Shown: positions 23,881 through 32,273 of the stretch, one piece after another
Numbering within the stretch: the stretch's first letter is position 1
Layout of the letters: every line of letters starts with the position of its first letter
Source: Paenibacillus polymyxa
GTDB lineage: Bacteria > Bacillota > Bacilli > Paenibacillales > Paenibacillaceae
Assembly: GCF_015710975.1 (NCBI RefSeq)
Contig: NZ_CP049783.1
Coordinates: forward strand, 3,515,501 to 3,579,500
DNA length: 64,000 nucleotides
Direction: 5' to 3'
Made by a program: the position numbers and the translations under genes
Notes under the pieces: generated by a model
Told to the model about the DNA's origin: nothing
Database searches by the model: none
Seen by the model: only the letters and a program-made list of their open reading frames with translations

Positions 23881-25459
23881 AGCTCAAATTGCCATGGTCA
23901 TGAACCTGGATAAATGTATTGGCTGCCATACGTGCAGCGTGACGTGCAAAACAACTTGGACAAACCGCAAAGGTGCGGAATATATGTGGTTCAACAACGT
24001 GGAAACGAAGCCTGGTATTGGTTATCCAAAACGCTGGGAAGACCAGGAACAGTATAAGGGGGGCTGGCAGCTTCGCAAAGGGAAGCTTGAACTGAAGTCA
24101 GGGAACAAGCTGTCCAAGATAGCGCTCGGTAAAATTTTCTACAATCCCGATATGCCTGAAATGAAGGATTATTATGAACCCTGGACTTACAATTATGAAC
24201 ATTTGACCAACGCCAAAGAGCAGAAGCATTCTCCGGTAGCACGTGCACAATCTGCTGTAACAGGTGAAAAAATGGATCTGAATTGGGGACCAAACTGGGA
24301 GGATGATTTGGCAGGTACCCATGTGACAGGCCCTCTCGATCCCAATATTCAGAAAATTGAAGAAGAGATTAAATTCAATTTCGAGAAGTCGTTCATGCTG
24401 TATCTTCCTCGGCTTTGCGAACACTGTCTGAATCCAAGCTGTGTCGCATCCTGCCCTTCAGGTGCCATGTACAAACGGGACGAGGATGGCATCGTGCTTG
24501 TGGATCAGGAAGCATGTCGCGGCTGGAGATATTGCATGACGGGTTGTCCTTATAAGAAAGTGTACTTCAACTGGCAGACGAACAAAGCAGAGAAATGTAC
24601 CTTCTGCTTCCCGCGCGTAGAAGCCGGGTTGCCGACCGTCTGCTCCGAGACGTGTACCGGACGAATTCGTTACCTTGGCGTTCTATTGTATGACGCGGAT
24701 AAGGTGCAGGAGGCTGCTTCTAAAGAGGATGAGAAAGATCTGTATAAAGCACAGTGTGATTTGTTCTTGGACCCAAGTGATCCAGCGGTAATTGCGCAGG
24801 CAAAAAAAGATGGGATCTCGCAAGATTGGATTGAGGCTGCGCAGAACTCACCGGTCTACAAGCTTGCTATTGAGTATAAGCTGGCATTCCCGCTTCATCC
24901 GGAATACCGCACGCTGCCGATGGTCTGGTATGTACCACCACTTAGTCCGATCATGAATTACTTTGAAGGGAAAGACTCCATCGAGAATCCAGATATGATC
25001 TTTCCAGCTATCGAAGAAATGCGCACGCCTATTCAGTATCTTGCCAATATGTTGACGGCGGGCGACACCCAGACGGTGAAAGAATCGCTGCAGCGGATGG
25101 CTATGATGCGCTCCTATATGCGTGCCCAGTCCACAGGACAATCTTTCGATGAAAGCCGTCTGGAACGCACCGGCATGACAGCACGTCAGGCCGAGCAGAT
25201 GTACCGGCTTCTGGCTATTGCCAAATACGAGGACCGTTTCGTTATTCCAACATCGCATAAAGAGGGTTATTCTAATCCATATCGCGCCCAAGGAGCTGCT
25301 GGTTACGGTGATACCTTAGGGAATATGGAAGGTTGTGGAGTTGGAGGAGCTGGCTGTAGCGGTTGTAGCCTGGCAAGCTCCACGGGAATGGAAGAGCCTT
25401 CGAAATCAGGCAAGCAAATGTATGAAGAAAACTTCTACGGGGGTATTTGGCGTGATTAA
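23870..25459 (+). CDS. narH: NarH: nitrate reductase beta subunit
   Basis: The electron-transfer subunit carries Fe-S clusters between NarI heme and NarG. 529 residues. The Cys groups are C-I-G-C-H-T-C-S-V-T-C, C-E-H-C-L-N-P-S-C-V-A-S-C-P, C-R-G-W-R-Y-C-M-T-G-C-P (with the Trp typical of the [3Fe-4S] site) and C-T-F-C...C-S-E-T-C. The C-terminus carries an extra Gly/Cys-rich tail with C489, C496 and C499 in G-C-G-V-G-G-A-G-C-S-G-C. TTG 23870 lies 9 nt after AAGGAGG and overlaps the end of narG. Confidence 0.97.
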   Translation: MKIKAQIAMVMNLDKCIGCHTCSVTCKTTWTNRKGAEYMWFNNVETKPGIGYPKRWEDQEQYKGGWQLRKGKLELKSGNKLSKIALGKIFYNPDMPEMKDYYEPWTYNYEHLTNAKEQKHSPVARAQSAVTGEKMDLNWGPNWEDDLAGTHVTGPLDPNIQKIEEEIKFNFEKSFMLYLPRLCEHCLNPSCVASCPSGAMYKRDEDGIVLVDQEACRGWRYCMTGCPYKKVYFNWQTNKAEKCTFCFPRVEAGLPTVCSETCTGRIRYLGVLLYDADKVQEAASKEDEKDLYKAQCDLFLDPSDPAVIAQAKKDGISQDWIEAAQNSPVYKLAIEYKLAFPLHPEYRTLPMVWYVPPLSPIMNYFEGKDSIENPDMIFPAIEEMRTPIQYLANMLTAGDTQTVKESLQRMAMMRSYMRAQSTGQSFDESRLERTGMTARQAEQMYRLLAIAKYEDRFVIPTSHKEGYSNPYRAQGAAGYGDTLGNMEGCGVGGAGCSGCSLASSTGMEEPSKSGKQMYEENFYGGIWRD

Positions 25460-26018
25460 TGTAGCGAAACTGTATGAATTCAAGCCTTCATTCGGGTTTT
25501 TCGCCCAACAACTCATGTACCCGGAAAAGCTGGATTTTCATCCGGCTTTTCTGGAAGCATCATTTGATCCGGATCATCCTGCGTATACGTATGCTCATAA
25601 GTACTGGTCTCTTATGCAAGAGTTTAGTATGGAAGAGATCCAGGAACTGTATACAGAAACCTTCGATTTTCAAAAAAATTGTGCACTATATATGACTTAC
25701 TTCAAGTTTGAAGATGCAAAAGAAAGAGGACAAATGCTGGTCAAGTTAAAGGTTCTCTATGAAATGTATGGTCTTGAAATGCCAGATGGTGAGCTGCCGG
25801 ATTATCTGCCGCTCATGTGTGAATTCCTGTATGCCGCCGAATGGGTACAGGATGCAAAGACGACAGAAAATTTCCGCATGCCGATCGCGATTTTGGAAGA
25901 CGGCACTTATCATTTGCTTAAAGCGCTGGAAAAAATGGAAAGCCCGTATTTTCATCTGGTCAAGGGACTGCGCGAAACGCTTAAAGCTTGCGTAGAACAG
26001 GAGGCAGTCACGCTATGA
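25452..26018 (+). CDS. narJ: NarJ: nitrate reductase assembly chaperone
   Basis: 188 residues of the TorD/NarJ helical family, which hold NarG while the Mo cofactor and Fe-S clusters are inserted. Typical features are Y-P-E-K-L near residue 23, Y-T-E-T-F-D-F, D-Y-L-P-L-M-C-E-F-L near 115 and P-Y-F-H-L-V-K near 168. GTG 25452 overlaps the narH stop by 8 nt and has GGGGG 8 nt upstream; the open frame upstream of it is inside narH. Confidence 0.93.
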   Translation: MINVAKLYEFKPSFGFFAQQLMYPEKLDFHPAFLEASFDPDHPAYTYAHKYWSLMQEFSMEEIQELYTETFDFQKNCALYMTYFKFEDAKERGQMLVKLKVLYEMYGLEMPDGELPDYLPLMCEFLYAAEWVQDAKTTENFRMPIAILEDGTYHLLKALEKMESPYFHLVKGLRETLKACVEQEAVTL

Positions 26019-26698
26019 TGATGGAGCAGTTTTTATGGGTCATTTTCCCTTATATGTGTGTGGTCATTTTTATCGTAGGCCATATCTTCCGCTATAGAAC
26101 GGACCAATTCAATTGGACGGCAAAATCGAGCGAATTTATTGAAAAGAAACAATTGATGATCGGAAGCCTCTTATTCCACCTGGGGATCATTCCAGTTATT
26201 TTCGGTCATGTGTCTGGTCTGGGTATACCCAAAACCTGGATGCATGCACTGGGGGTAAACGATCATCTATATCACATTGGAGCGGTCTATATTGGTGGAA
26301 TATTTGGAGCCATGACGTTCCTTGGGATGTTGATACTTACCTCTCGACGTTTTACAATTCGTAATGTGCGTCGTTTAAGTACAGCTTCTGATTTGATTGT
26401 AAACGTATTGCTGTTGGCGCTTGTGTGCATGGGGATGTTTGCCACACTCGTAACGAATGCGGTTCAGCCGGAATTTGATTATCGGGAGACTATCTCGATC
26501 TGGTTCCGCGGTTTGTTCATATTCCGTGTTGACCCTACACTGATGAGAGACGTACCGATCTCGTTCAAGCTTCATGTCCTTATGGGTTTTGCGATTTTTG
26601 CATTCTGGCCGTTTACCCGGCTTGTACATGTGTGGAGTGTTCCGTTGAATTATGTACGCAGAAGTTATATCCTTTACAGAAGACATAAATCAAACTAG
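26015..26698 (+). CDS. narI: NarI: nitrate reductase gamma subunit (cytochrome b)
   Basis: The membrane subunit oxidises quinol through two b hemes and anchors NarGH. 227 residues with five membrane helices. Histidines fit the heme ligands: H-I-F-R-Y-R near the N-terminus, H-L-G-I-I-P-V-I-F-G-H, and K-L-H-V-L-M-G...R-L-V-H-V-W-S near the C-terminus. The first ATG of three in a row (26015) overlaps the narJ stop (ATGA); AGGAGG lies 10 nt upstream. Confidence 0.95.
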   Translation: MMMEQFLWVIFPYMCVVIFIVGHIFRYRTDQFNWTAKSSEFIEKKQLMIGSLLFHLGIIPVIFGHVSGLGIPKTWMHALGVNDHLYHIGAVYIGGIFGAMTFLGMLILTSRRFTIRNVRRLSTASDLIVNVLLLALVCMGMFATLVTNAVQPEFDYRETISIWFRGLFIFRVDPTLMRDVPISFKLHVLMGFAIFAFWPFTRLVHVWSVPLNYVRRSYILYRRHKSN

Positions 26699-26732
26699 GA
26701 AAGCGGGCCCTGCCTTCTTTCCTAGTTTTATT
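26695..26732 (+). terminator. Terminator between narI and nreA
   Basis: A perfect 9-bp stem CTAGGAAAG / CTTTCCTAG begins at the narI stop and is followed by TTTTATT, just before the nreA ribosome binding site. With only 45 nt between the genes and no visible promoter, it probably attenuates read-through into nreABC. Confidence 0.7.
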
Positions 26733-26743
26733 AGGAGAGAGTG

Positions 26744-27196
26744 ATGAATAATAAGATGGATTATCAAAGGGAGCTTGAGCGAATACGCGAACATTTCGGT
26801 TATGATTTTATGGCACTTGCTCTGGTTGAACCGGCCGAATATCAATACGTCATTAAATGGAAAAACGCCGCTGGCAATTTGAATGATCGATTTAAGCGGA
26901 TTGTACTGCAATCTGGAAAGGGTATAGCAGGAGTCGTGTTTAAAACCGGGAAATCTATCTTTATTCCATCTGTTCATCAATTTGTTGGGGCAGACAACCT
27001 GTTTAACTATCCAATCGTTCAATCCGAGAAGCTCAAGAGTCTCGGCGCTGTACCCCTGTGGAATGATGCTCGCGTCGCGGGTGTACTGCTGGGTGGATTT
27101 CGAGAAGAACAGCTGATGACCGAAGCTATGATGCGTGATTTGGAAACCTTGGCACATAGGGGAATTGGAGAGTTGAACGGGAAGGAAGTGATCTGA
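26744..27196 (+). CDS. nreA: NreA: nitrate-sensing GAF protein
   Basis: A 150-residue single GAF domain. In Staphylococcus, NreA binds nitrate and, when empty, inhibits the NreB kinase, so nitrate and lack of O2 are sensed together. Typical segments are Y-Q-Y-V-I-K-W-K-N-A-A-G, G-K-G-I-A-G-V-V-F-K-T-G-K and S-L-G-A-V-P-L-W. ATG 26744 lies 6 nt after AGGAG; GTG 26741 is the alternative. It is the first gene of nreABC. Confidence 0.9.
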   Translation: MNNKMDYQRELERIREHFGYDFMALALVEPAEYQYVIKWKNAAGNLNDRFKRIVLQSGKGIAGVVFKTGKSIFIPSVHQFVGADNLFNYPIVQSEKLKSLGAVPLWNDARVAGVLLGGFREEQLMTEAMMRDLETLAHRGIGELNGKEVI

Positions 27197-27197
27197 A

Positions 27198-28262
27198 TTG
27201 ACATTGTCTATAGGGACAGACTCTTTGAGTGCGCTAATGGTGAAGATGTTTGAGAACAGTACAGAAGCTATCTTCTTTTTTGATAGGGAAGGGAAAACCC
27301 TAGCCATGAACCCGGCGGCTGAGGAGATTGTAGACGATGACGTTCTCATTCAACTCTATGAAGGACAGGACAGGGCCTTATGTGGAACATGCAGAGGCTA
27401 TACAAGCGACACAGAGCCCCGCACCTGCCTTGACTGTTATTTCAATGTGCCTGAATCCAACAATTTTGCTTCTTTTCAGGTTTATCTGGAGACGAAAAGC
27501 AATGGAATGGTTCCCTATGCAGCTTCTTTTCATACGATTGATTCTACAAATGGAATCCGGGTGCTGATGCTGAGAGATTTGACCCCGCAATTTCAGACGC
27601 AGGAGAAATTGTATCAGAACAAAATGATGAAACATGTTATTGAAGCACAGGAAAACGAGCGTAAACGGCTTTCCAGAGAGCTGCACGACAGCGTCGCCCA
27701 GGAATTGATGAGCGCGGTTGTTGAACTACGGGTATTAAAATACATGACGAATGATGAGCAGCTCATTAAAAACATGAAACAAACAGAAGCATCCATGACA
27801 CGCTTGCTGGATGATATCCGCAACCTGTCTGTGGATCTTCGTCCTGCTACCCTTGATGATTTTGGACTTGAGGCGGCATTCCGTTCCCACTTTAAGCGGG
27901 TCGAGCAAAGTTTTGGTCTAGTGGTTGAGTTCGTATCTGATCTTCCCCAGAAGCGGTATGGAAGCGAAAAAGAAACAGTCATTTATCGCGTCTGTCAGGA
28001 GGCTGTGCTCAATGCGTTGAAGTATGCCCAGGTGGATACCGTTAAAGTTACTTTGTCGGAGCACGAACACGCGCTTCGTTTGACTGTAGAGGATAATGGG
28101 ATTGGCTTTGATAAGGGGGGCAAGCCTATTGGGACAGGACTAGGCTTGTATGGTATGCAGGAGCGAGCAGAACTGGTAGGTGGAAGTTTTGGCGTCCTTT
28201 CGAATGTTGGCCAAGGAACCAAAGTCTTTTTACAAATTCCGATTGGACACGAGGAGGAATAG
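27198..28262 (+). CDS. nreB: NreB: oxygen-sensing Fe-S histidine kinase
   Basis: A cytosolic kinase of 354 residues. The PAS sensor has four cysteines C62-x2-C65-x11-C77-x2-C80 that match the spacing of the [4Fe-4S] cluster of staphylococcal NreB, which is lost on contact with O2. The HisKA_3 dimerisation domain holds phospho-acceptor His163 (R-E-L-H-D-S-V-A-Q), and the ATPase domain shows N-A-L-K-Y-A, D-N-G-I-G-F-D and [12 protein letters not shown] 27198 follows the nreA stop by one base. It phosphorylates NreC under anoxia. Confidence 0.95.
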   Translation: MTLSIGTDSLSALMVKMFENSTEAIFFFDREGKTLAMNPAAEEIVDDDVLIQLYEGQDRALCGTCRGYTSDTEPRTCLDCYFNVPESNNFASFQVYLETKSNGMVPYAASFHTIDSTNGIRVLMLRDLTPQFQTQEKLYQNKMMKHVIEAQENERKRLSRELHDSVAQELMSAVVELRVLKYMTNDEQLIKNMKQTEASMTRLLDDIRNLSVDLRPATLDDFGLEAAFRSHFKRVEQSFGLVVEFVSDLPQKRYGSEKETVIYRVCQEAVLNALKYAQVDTVKVTLSEHEHALRLTVEDNGIGFDKGGKPIGTGLGLYGMQERAELVGGSFGVLSNVGQGTKVFLQIPIGHEEE

Positions 28263-28266
28263 AAAC

Positions 28267-28917
28267 TTGATCAAAATTGTATTAGCGGATGATCATGCCA
28301 TTGTACGAAGCGGATTTTCCATGATTCTCAACTTCCAATCGGATATGGAGGTTGTCGGAACGGCTGCGGACGGGATTGAAGCGTATACTATGGTAGCCAA
28401 ACATCAGCCGGATATTCTAATTATGGACCTCAGCATGCCTCCAGGCGAAAGTGGTTTGATCGCCACAGGCAAGATTAAAGAGGACCACCCTGACACTAAA
28501 ATTCTGATACTGACCATGCATGACGACGAAGAATATCTATTTCATATTTTGAAGAATGGTGCTTCAGGGTACGTTTTGAAAAATGCACCAGATGAGGAGC
28601 TATTGCTTGCCATACGAACCATTCATGGGGGCGGGACTTATATCCATCCTAAAATGGCCACTTCTCTCGTGCGTGAGTTCATTAAGAAAGACACAACATC
28701 ACAAACCGAAGATCCGTATGAGATTCTGTCCAAGCGCGAGCTGGAGATTCTCCCTTTGGTTGCAAAGGGATACGGTAACAAGGAAGTTGCCGAAAAGCTG
28801 TTCATTTCTGTCAAAACCGTGGAAGCGAATAAAGCTAAAATCATGGAGAAGTTGAACTTAAAAAGCCGGCCTGAGCTGGTCCAATATGCTTTAAAGAAAA
28901 AAATGCTGGATTTCTAG
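28267..28917 (+). CDS. nreC: NreC: nitrate-respiration response regulator
   Basis: 216 residues. The receiver domain has acidic pair D8-D9 and phospho-acceptor Asp54 (L-I-M-D-L-S-M-P), and a LuxR/FixJ-type helix-turn-helix lies at the C-terminus ([15 protein letters not shown]...V-K-T-V-E-A-N-K). TTG 28267 has GGAGGAA upstream; the longer frame from 28180 lies inside nreB. Phosphorylated NreC should bind the AGGG-N4-CCCT boxes found at promoters A-D in this block. Confidence 0.95.
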   Translation: MIKIVLADDHAIVRSGFSMILNFQSDMEVVGTAADGIEAYTMVAKHQPDILIMDLSMPPGESGLIATGKIKEDHPDTKILILTMHDDEEYLFHILKNGASGYVLKNAPDEELLLAIRTIHGGGTYIHPKMATSLVREFIKKDTTSQTEDPYEILSKRELEILPLVAKGYGNKEVAEKLFISVKTVEANKAKIMEKLNLKSRPELVQYALKKKMLDF

Positions 28918-28966
28918 TTTATGAAGAAGATTATTTTTAATCCAATAATATATCTACAATGAATCA

Positions 28967-28997
28967 AGCAGCTTCTTACGAGAAGCGGCTTTTTTAT
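28967..28997 (+). terminator. Terminator of narGHJI-nreABC
   Basis: AGCaGCTTCT / AGAAGCgGCT stem with TACG loop, then a T-rich run. Confidence 0.8.
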
Positions 28998-29000
28998 TTT

Positions 29001-29066
29001 CAGGGACTCCCCTGACCGGGAAAGGGGAGTCCCCTATATTCGAAAGGAACGGCTAGCGGCTACAAT
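29001..29066 (+). promoter_or_regulatory. NreC-type promoter D (narK) with two full boxes
   Basis: Two palindromes, CAGGGACTCCCCTG (29001-29014) and AGGGGAGTCCCCTA (29023-29036), begin exactly 22 bp apart. The -10 TACAAT (29061-29066) lies 25 nt after the second CCCT. The two boxes also form an 11-bp inverted repeat (GGGACTCCCCT / AGGGGAGTCCC), which could be mistaken for a terminator, but no T run follows. Confidence 0.75.
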
Positions 29067-29124
29067 GGGAACAGAAAAATACAAATCAAACATTCGACAG
29101 AATAAAGTTGAAAAGGTGAGTTAA

Positions 29125-30321
29125 ATGATTAGAAAAATGCAGTTGCCGCTACAAACATTGAACCTGATTCTTGGATTCATGGTGTGGGTCATCATTTCTT
29201 CCCTCATGCCGTTCATTACGGAGGATATTGCGATTCCACCCGGAAAACTGGCCATGGTTACGGCGATTCCGGTCGTGCTTGGATCGATTCTGCGCATTCC
29301 GCTTGGTTATTATGCCAATATTTTCGGGGCGAGAATCGTTTTCCTCGTTAGCTTTGTTTTGCTTTTGTTTCCGGTCTACTATATCAGTGAAGCTTCGACG
29401 ATGACGGATTTAATTATCGGTGGCTTGTTCCTTGGGATTGGGGGAGCGGTGTTCTCAGTTGGAGTGACTTCACTGCCCAAGTATTATCCGAAAGAAAGAC
29501 ATGGCTTTGTCAACGGGATGTATGGTGTGGGCAACCTGGGGACAGCGGTAACGACTTTCTCCGCTCCCATTGTAGCGACACAGGTAGGATGGGCACTTAC
29601 AGTCAAACTGTACCTTATCCTATTGCTTGTTTTTATCGTTTTGAATTTCTTCTTTGGGGACCGTCATGAAGCTAAAGTCAAGACCCCCATTATGGAGCAA
29701 ATCAAAGGGGTTTACAAAAATGAAAAGCTTTGGTTTTTCTCGCTCTTTTATTTTATTACGTTTGGCTCATTTGTAGCGTTCACGGTGTATCTACCGAATT
29801 TTCTCGTATCGAATTTCGAACTGGATAAAGTGGATGCAGGGATGCGTACAGCAGGCTTTATCGCGATTGCTACATTCTTCCGCCCGATCGGTGGCTGGCT
29901 GGCGGATCGTTTTCAGCCCTTGTTCCTGCTGGTAGGTACGTTTGCTGTATATACGGTCGCTGCGATTCTTTTGGCTTTTTCCCCAGACATCACCCTGTAT
30001 ACCGTAGGGTGCTTGGCTATCGCTGTGAGTGCGGGAATCGGGAACGGTGTCATTTTCAAGCTAGTTCCATTTTATTTTAATAAACAGGCAGGCATAGTGA
30101 ACGGAATTGTATCCATGATGGGTGGCCTGGGTGGCTTTTTCCCTCCGATCTTGTTATCGACGATTCATGCGGCTACTGGCCAATATTCCATTGGGTTCAT
30201 GTTACTCTCCCAAGTGGCACTGGCTAGCCTGATTCTCGTCATATGGCTATATTATCAAGGACGTTTCCCCGTAACTGCCGAGCAGAACCGCTTTGAGAAA
30301 CAAAAGGAACTTCAGCAGTAA
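29125..30321 (+). CDS. narK: NarK-family nitrate/nitrite transporter (MFS)
   Basis: 398 residues with 12 membrane helices. It belongs to the nitrate/nitrite porter branch of the MFS: R-I-P-L-G-Y near residue 57, the signature G-V-G-N-L-G-T-A-V near 132 and G-L-G-G-F-F-P-P near 332. It imports nitrate and/or exports nitrite during respiration. It is under the strongest NreC-type promoter of the block. The Mo-cofactor genes follow after 108 nt with no obvious terminator, so read-through is possible. Confidence 0.92.
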   Translation: MIRKMQLPLQTLNLILGFMVWVIISSLMPFITEDIAIPPGKLAMVTAIPVVLGSILRIPLGYYANIFGARIVFLVSFVLLLFPVYYISEASTMTDLIIGGLFLGIGGAVFSVGVTSLPKYYPKERHGFVNGMYGVGNLGTAVTTFSAPIVATQVGWALTVKLYLILLLVFIVLNFFFGDRHEAKVKTPIMEQIKGVYKNEKLWFFSLFYFITFGSFVAFTVYLPNFLVSNFELDKVDAGMRTAGFIAIATFFRPIGGWLADRFQPLFLLVGTFAVYTVAAILLAFSPDITLYTVGCLAIAVSAGIGNGVIFKLVPFYFNKQAGIVNGIVSMMGGLGGFFPPILLSTIHAATGQYSIGFMLLSQVALASLILVIWLYYQGRFPVTAEQNRFEKQKELQQ

Positions 30322-30429
30322 AGCATTAAGAGTGGAGAAATTATAAAGACACCTTTAACGTTTCTAGCGAGAGCCACAGGAAAAAGCACAAAGTTAACGA
30401 TCGCTCTTCAACGTTAGGGGGACATTGTG

Positions 30430-31449
30430 ATGAAGGAACGTTATTCAAGACAGATCTTATTTAGACCCATCGGCAGTGAAGGACAACGTAATCTGTCTGA
30501 AGCTGTTGTTACCATTATCGGCTGCGGGGCACTAGGCTCCGCCATCGCTGAAACATTAGTAAGAGCGGGCGTCGGAGAGATTCACCTGGTTGACCGTGAT
30601 TATGTGGAGACGTCGAATCTGCAACGCCAGCAGTTATTCACGGAGCAGGATGCTGCACAAATGCTCCCCAAGGTAACGGCTGCTGAAAAAAGGTTAAAGG
30701 CGATACGAGAAGACGTACGCTTGTATACCTATCTCGACAGCTTGGATGCCGGGCTTGCTCAAGAGCTTGCTGGTAAAAGCACATTGCTGATGGATGCAAC
30801 GGATAATTTTGAAACCCGGCTGCTTATAAACGATGCTGCACGAAAGGCTGAAATTCCATGGATTTACGGCGCCTGTGTTGGAAGCACAGGCGTTGTTTTT
30901 CCGTTCGTGCCGGGCAAGTCAGCTTGTTTTCGTTGCCTACTGCCATCGCTGCCGGCAATCAATCAGACCTGCGATACGGCTGGAATCATCTCGCCCGCAG
31001 TTCAAGTGACGGCTGCTCTCCAAAGTGCAGAAGCCATGAAGTGGCTGAGCGGTAAACATGATAAAATGCGCAGCAAGGTTCATTTATTTGATCTATGGGA
31101 AAATACGCAGATGGACATAGGGATTTCCCGCATCCGCAATCAGAATTGTCCGACCTGTGGAGAACATCCTGTGTTTCCTGCACTGACCGCATCCCGTCGC
31201 TCGGCGTATGCTTCGCTGTGCGGACGGGATGTAGTGCAGGTTCTTCCAGACCCTCATCGTCCGATTACGTTGGACGATGCAGAGAAAATGGGCAGGCTTA
31301 TGGCGGAACGTGTAAAAAGGACCCCTTATTTCGTTGAATTTTATGCCTTTGAGCACCGAATGATTTTATTTAAAAACGGAAGGCTCCTCATTCACGGTAT
31401 TGGAAGTATTGCCAGAGGTCAAAAGCTATACCATCAGTTGTTCGGTTAA
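30430..31449 (+). CDS. moeB: MoeB/ThiF-type adenylyltransferase
   Basis: An E1-like enzyme that adenylates the C-terminal glycine of MoaD (or ThiS). The 339-residue product has G-C-G-A-L-G-S, L-V-D-R-D-Y-V-E-T-S-N-L-Q-R-Q, M-D-A-T-D-N-F-E-T-R and zinc-ligand C-F-R-C with a later C-P-T-C. About 80 C-terminal residues beyond the E1 core are unusual for plain MoeB. The position before moaE-moaD supports MoeB over ThiF. ATG 30430 follows AGGGGGA by 8 nt; GTG 30427 is the alternative. Confidence 0.85.
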   Translation: MKERYSRQILFRPIGSEGQRNLSEAVVTIIGCGALGSAIAETLVRAGVGEIHLVDRDYVETSNLQRQQLFTEQDAAQMLPKVTAAEKRLKAIREDVRLYTYLDSLDAGLAQELAGKSTLLMDATDNFETRLLINDAARKAEIPWIYGACVGSTGVVFPFVPGKSACFRCLLPSLPAINQTCDTAGIISPAVQVTAALQSAEAMKWLSGKHDKMRSKVHLFDLWENTQMDIGISRIRNQNCPTCGEHPVFPALTASRRSAYASLCGRDVVQVLPDPHRPITLDDAEKMGRLMAERVKRTPYFVEFYAFEHRMILFKNGRLLIHGIGSIARGQKLYHQLFG

Positions 31450-31535
31450 ACAAGGGATATAGATCCAGGAAATATAAATAGTGAGCAGAGTTTTCATAGC
31501 AGAGTAGCTTGCCAGGTGGCTGGAAGGTGGAAAAG

Positions 31536-31979
31536 ATGAGTGTATTTGAAATCGTGACGGAGCCCATTCTTCCGCAGATTTATGCAGATTATGTCTTAAG
31601 ACCAGAAGCGGGAGCGGTGACCGTGTTTACAGGGCACGTAAGAGAGTGGACCCAAGGCGTACGGACATTATATCTTGCTTACGAGGCCTATGTGCCTATG
31701 GCTGAGAAAAAGCTTGCAGAGATTGGCCACGAAATTGAACAGAAATGGGAAGGGACAAGAGTAGCAATTGCACATCGGATTGGTGAGCTTCAGATCGGTG
31801 ATATTGCCGTTGTCATCGCTGTTTCTTCACCACACCGCTCGGATGCGTATAAGGCGAATGAATACGCAATCGAACGAATCAAGGAAATCGTTCCGATCTG
31901 GAAGCGAGAGATATGGGAAAACGGAACACAATGGATCGGACAACAAAAGAAAAAGCCGGAGGAAATCAGTCATGATTAA
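31536..31979 (+). CDS. moaE: MoaE: molybdopterin synthase large subunit
   Basis: 147 residues. With thiocarboxylated MoaD it converts cPMP to molybdopterin. Visible are G-A-V-T-V-F-T-G-H-V-R, L-A-Y-E-A-Y, H-R-I-G-E-L-Q-I-G-D, S-P-H-R-S-D-A and W-K-R-E. ATG 31536 lies 5 nt after GGAAGGTGG. The moaD start overlaps its end. Confidence 0.95.
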   Translation: MSVFEIVTEPILPQIYADYVLRPEAGAVTVFTGHVREWTQGVRTLYLAYEAYVPMAEKKLAEIGHEIEQKWEGTRVAIAHRIGELQIGDIAVVIAVSSPHRSDAYKANEYAIERIKEIVPIWKREIWENGTQWIGQQKKKPEEISHD

Positions 31980-32205
31980 GCTGTACTATTTTGCGGGACT
32001 CCGTGAAGTAACGGGAAAATTCGAAGAAATGGCAGATTTGGCAGGCCAAACTGTAGGGGAATTATACAGTTGGATCACAGATAAATACCCGGATATGCCG
32101 ATCAATTCTACACGAATTGCAGTAAACGAGGAGTACGCGTTGCTTACAGATGTACTGCAGGATGGAGATATCGCAGCTTTTATTCCGCCTGTCAGCGGCG
32201 GCTAG
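31972..32205 (+). CDS. moaD: MoaD: molybdopterin synthase sulfur carrier
   Basis: A 77-residue ubiquitin-like protein ending P-P-V-S-G-G; the terminal Gly-Gly is adenylated by MoeB and thiocarboxylated. L-Y-Y-F-A-G-L-R-E and V-N-E-E-Y are typical. ATG 31972 has GGAGGAA upstream and overlaps moaE; a longer open frame from 31768 lies wholly inside moaE. Confidence 0.93.
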   Translation: MIKLYYFAGLREVTGKFEEMADLAGQTVGELYSWITDKYPDMPINSTRIAVNEEYALLTDVLQDGDIAAFIPPVSGG

Positions 32206-32273
32206 TGAAAGTGCTTGTCATGTGTCCATGTCCGCAACGTCAAATACAGCTAATGAAAAAAGAAGGTGGTCAC

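Noticed and set aside
29001..29036. Terminator hairpin upstream of narK
   Set aside because: The 11-bp inverted repeat has no T run, and a separate terminator with T tail lies just before it at 28967-28997; its two halves are each full NreC-type boxes.
30322..30429. Possible Moco riboswitch before moeB
   Set aside because: The gap is only 108 nt and no long conserved stem pattern is seen; AACGTT occurs twice but does not make a stable fold.
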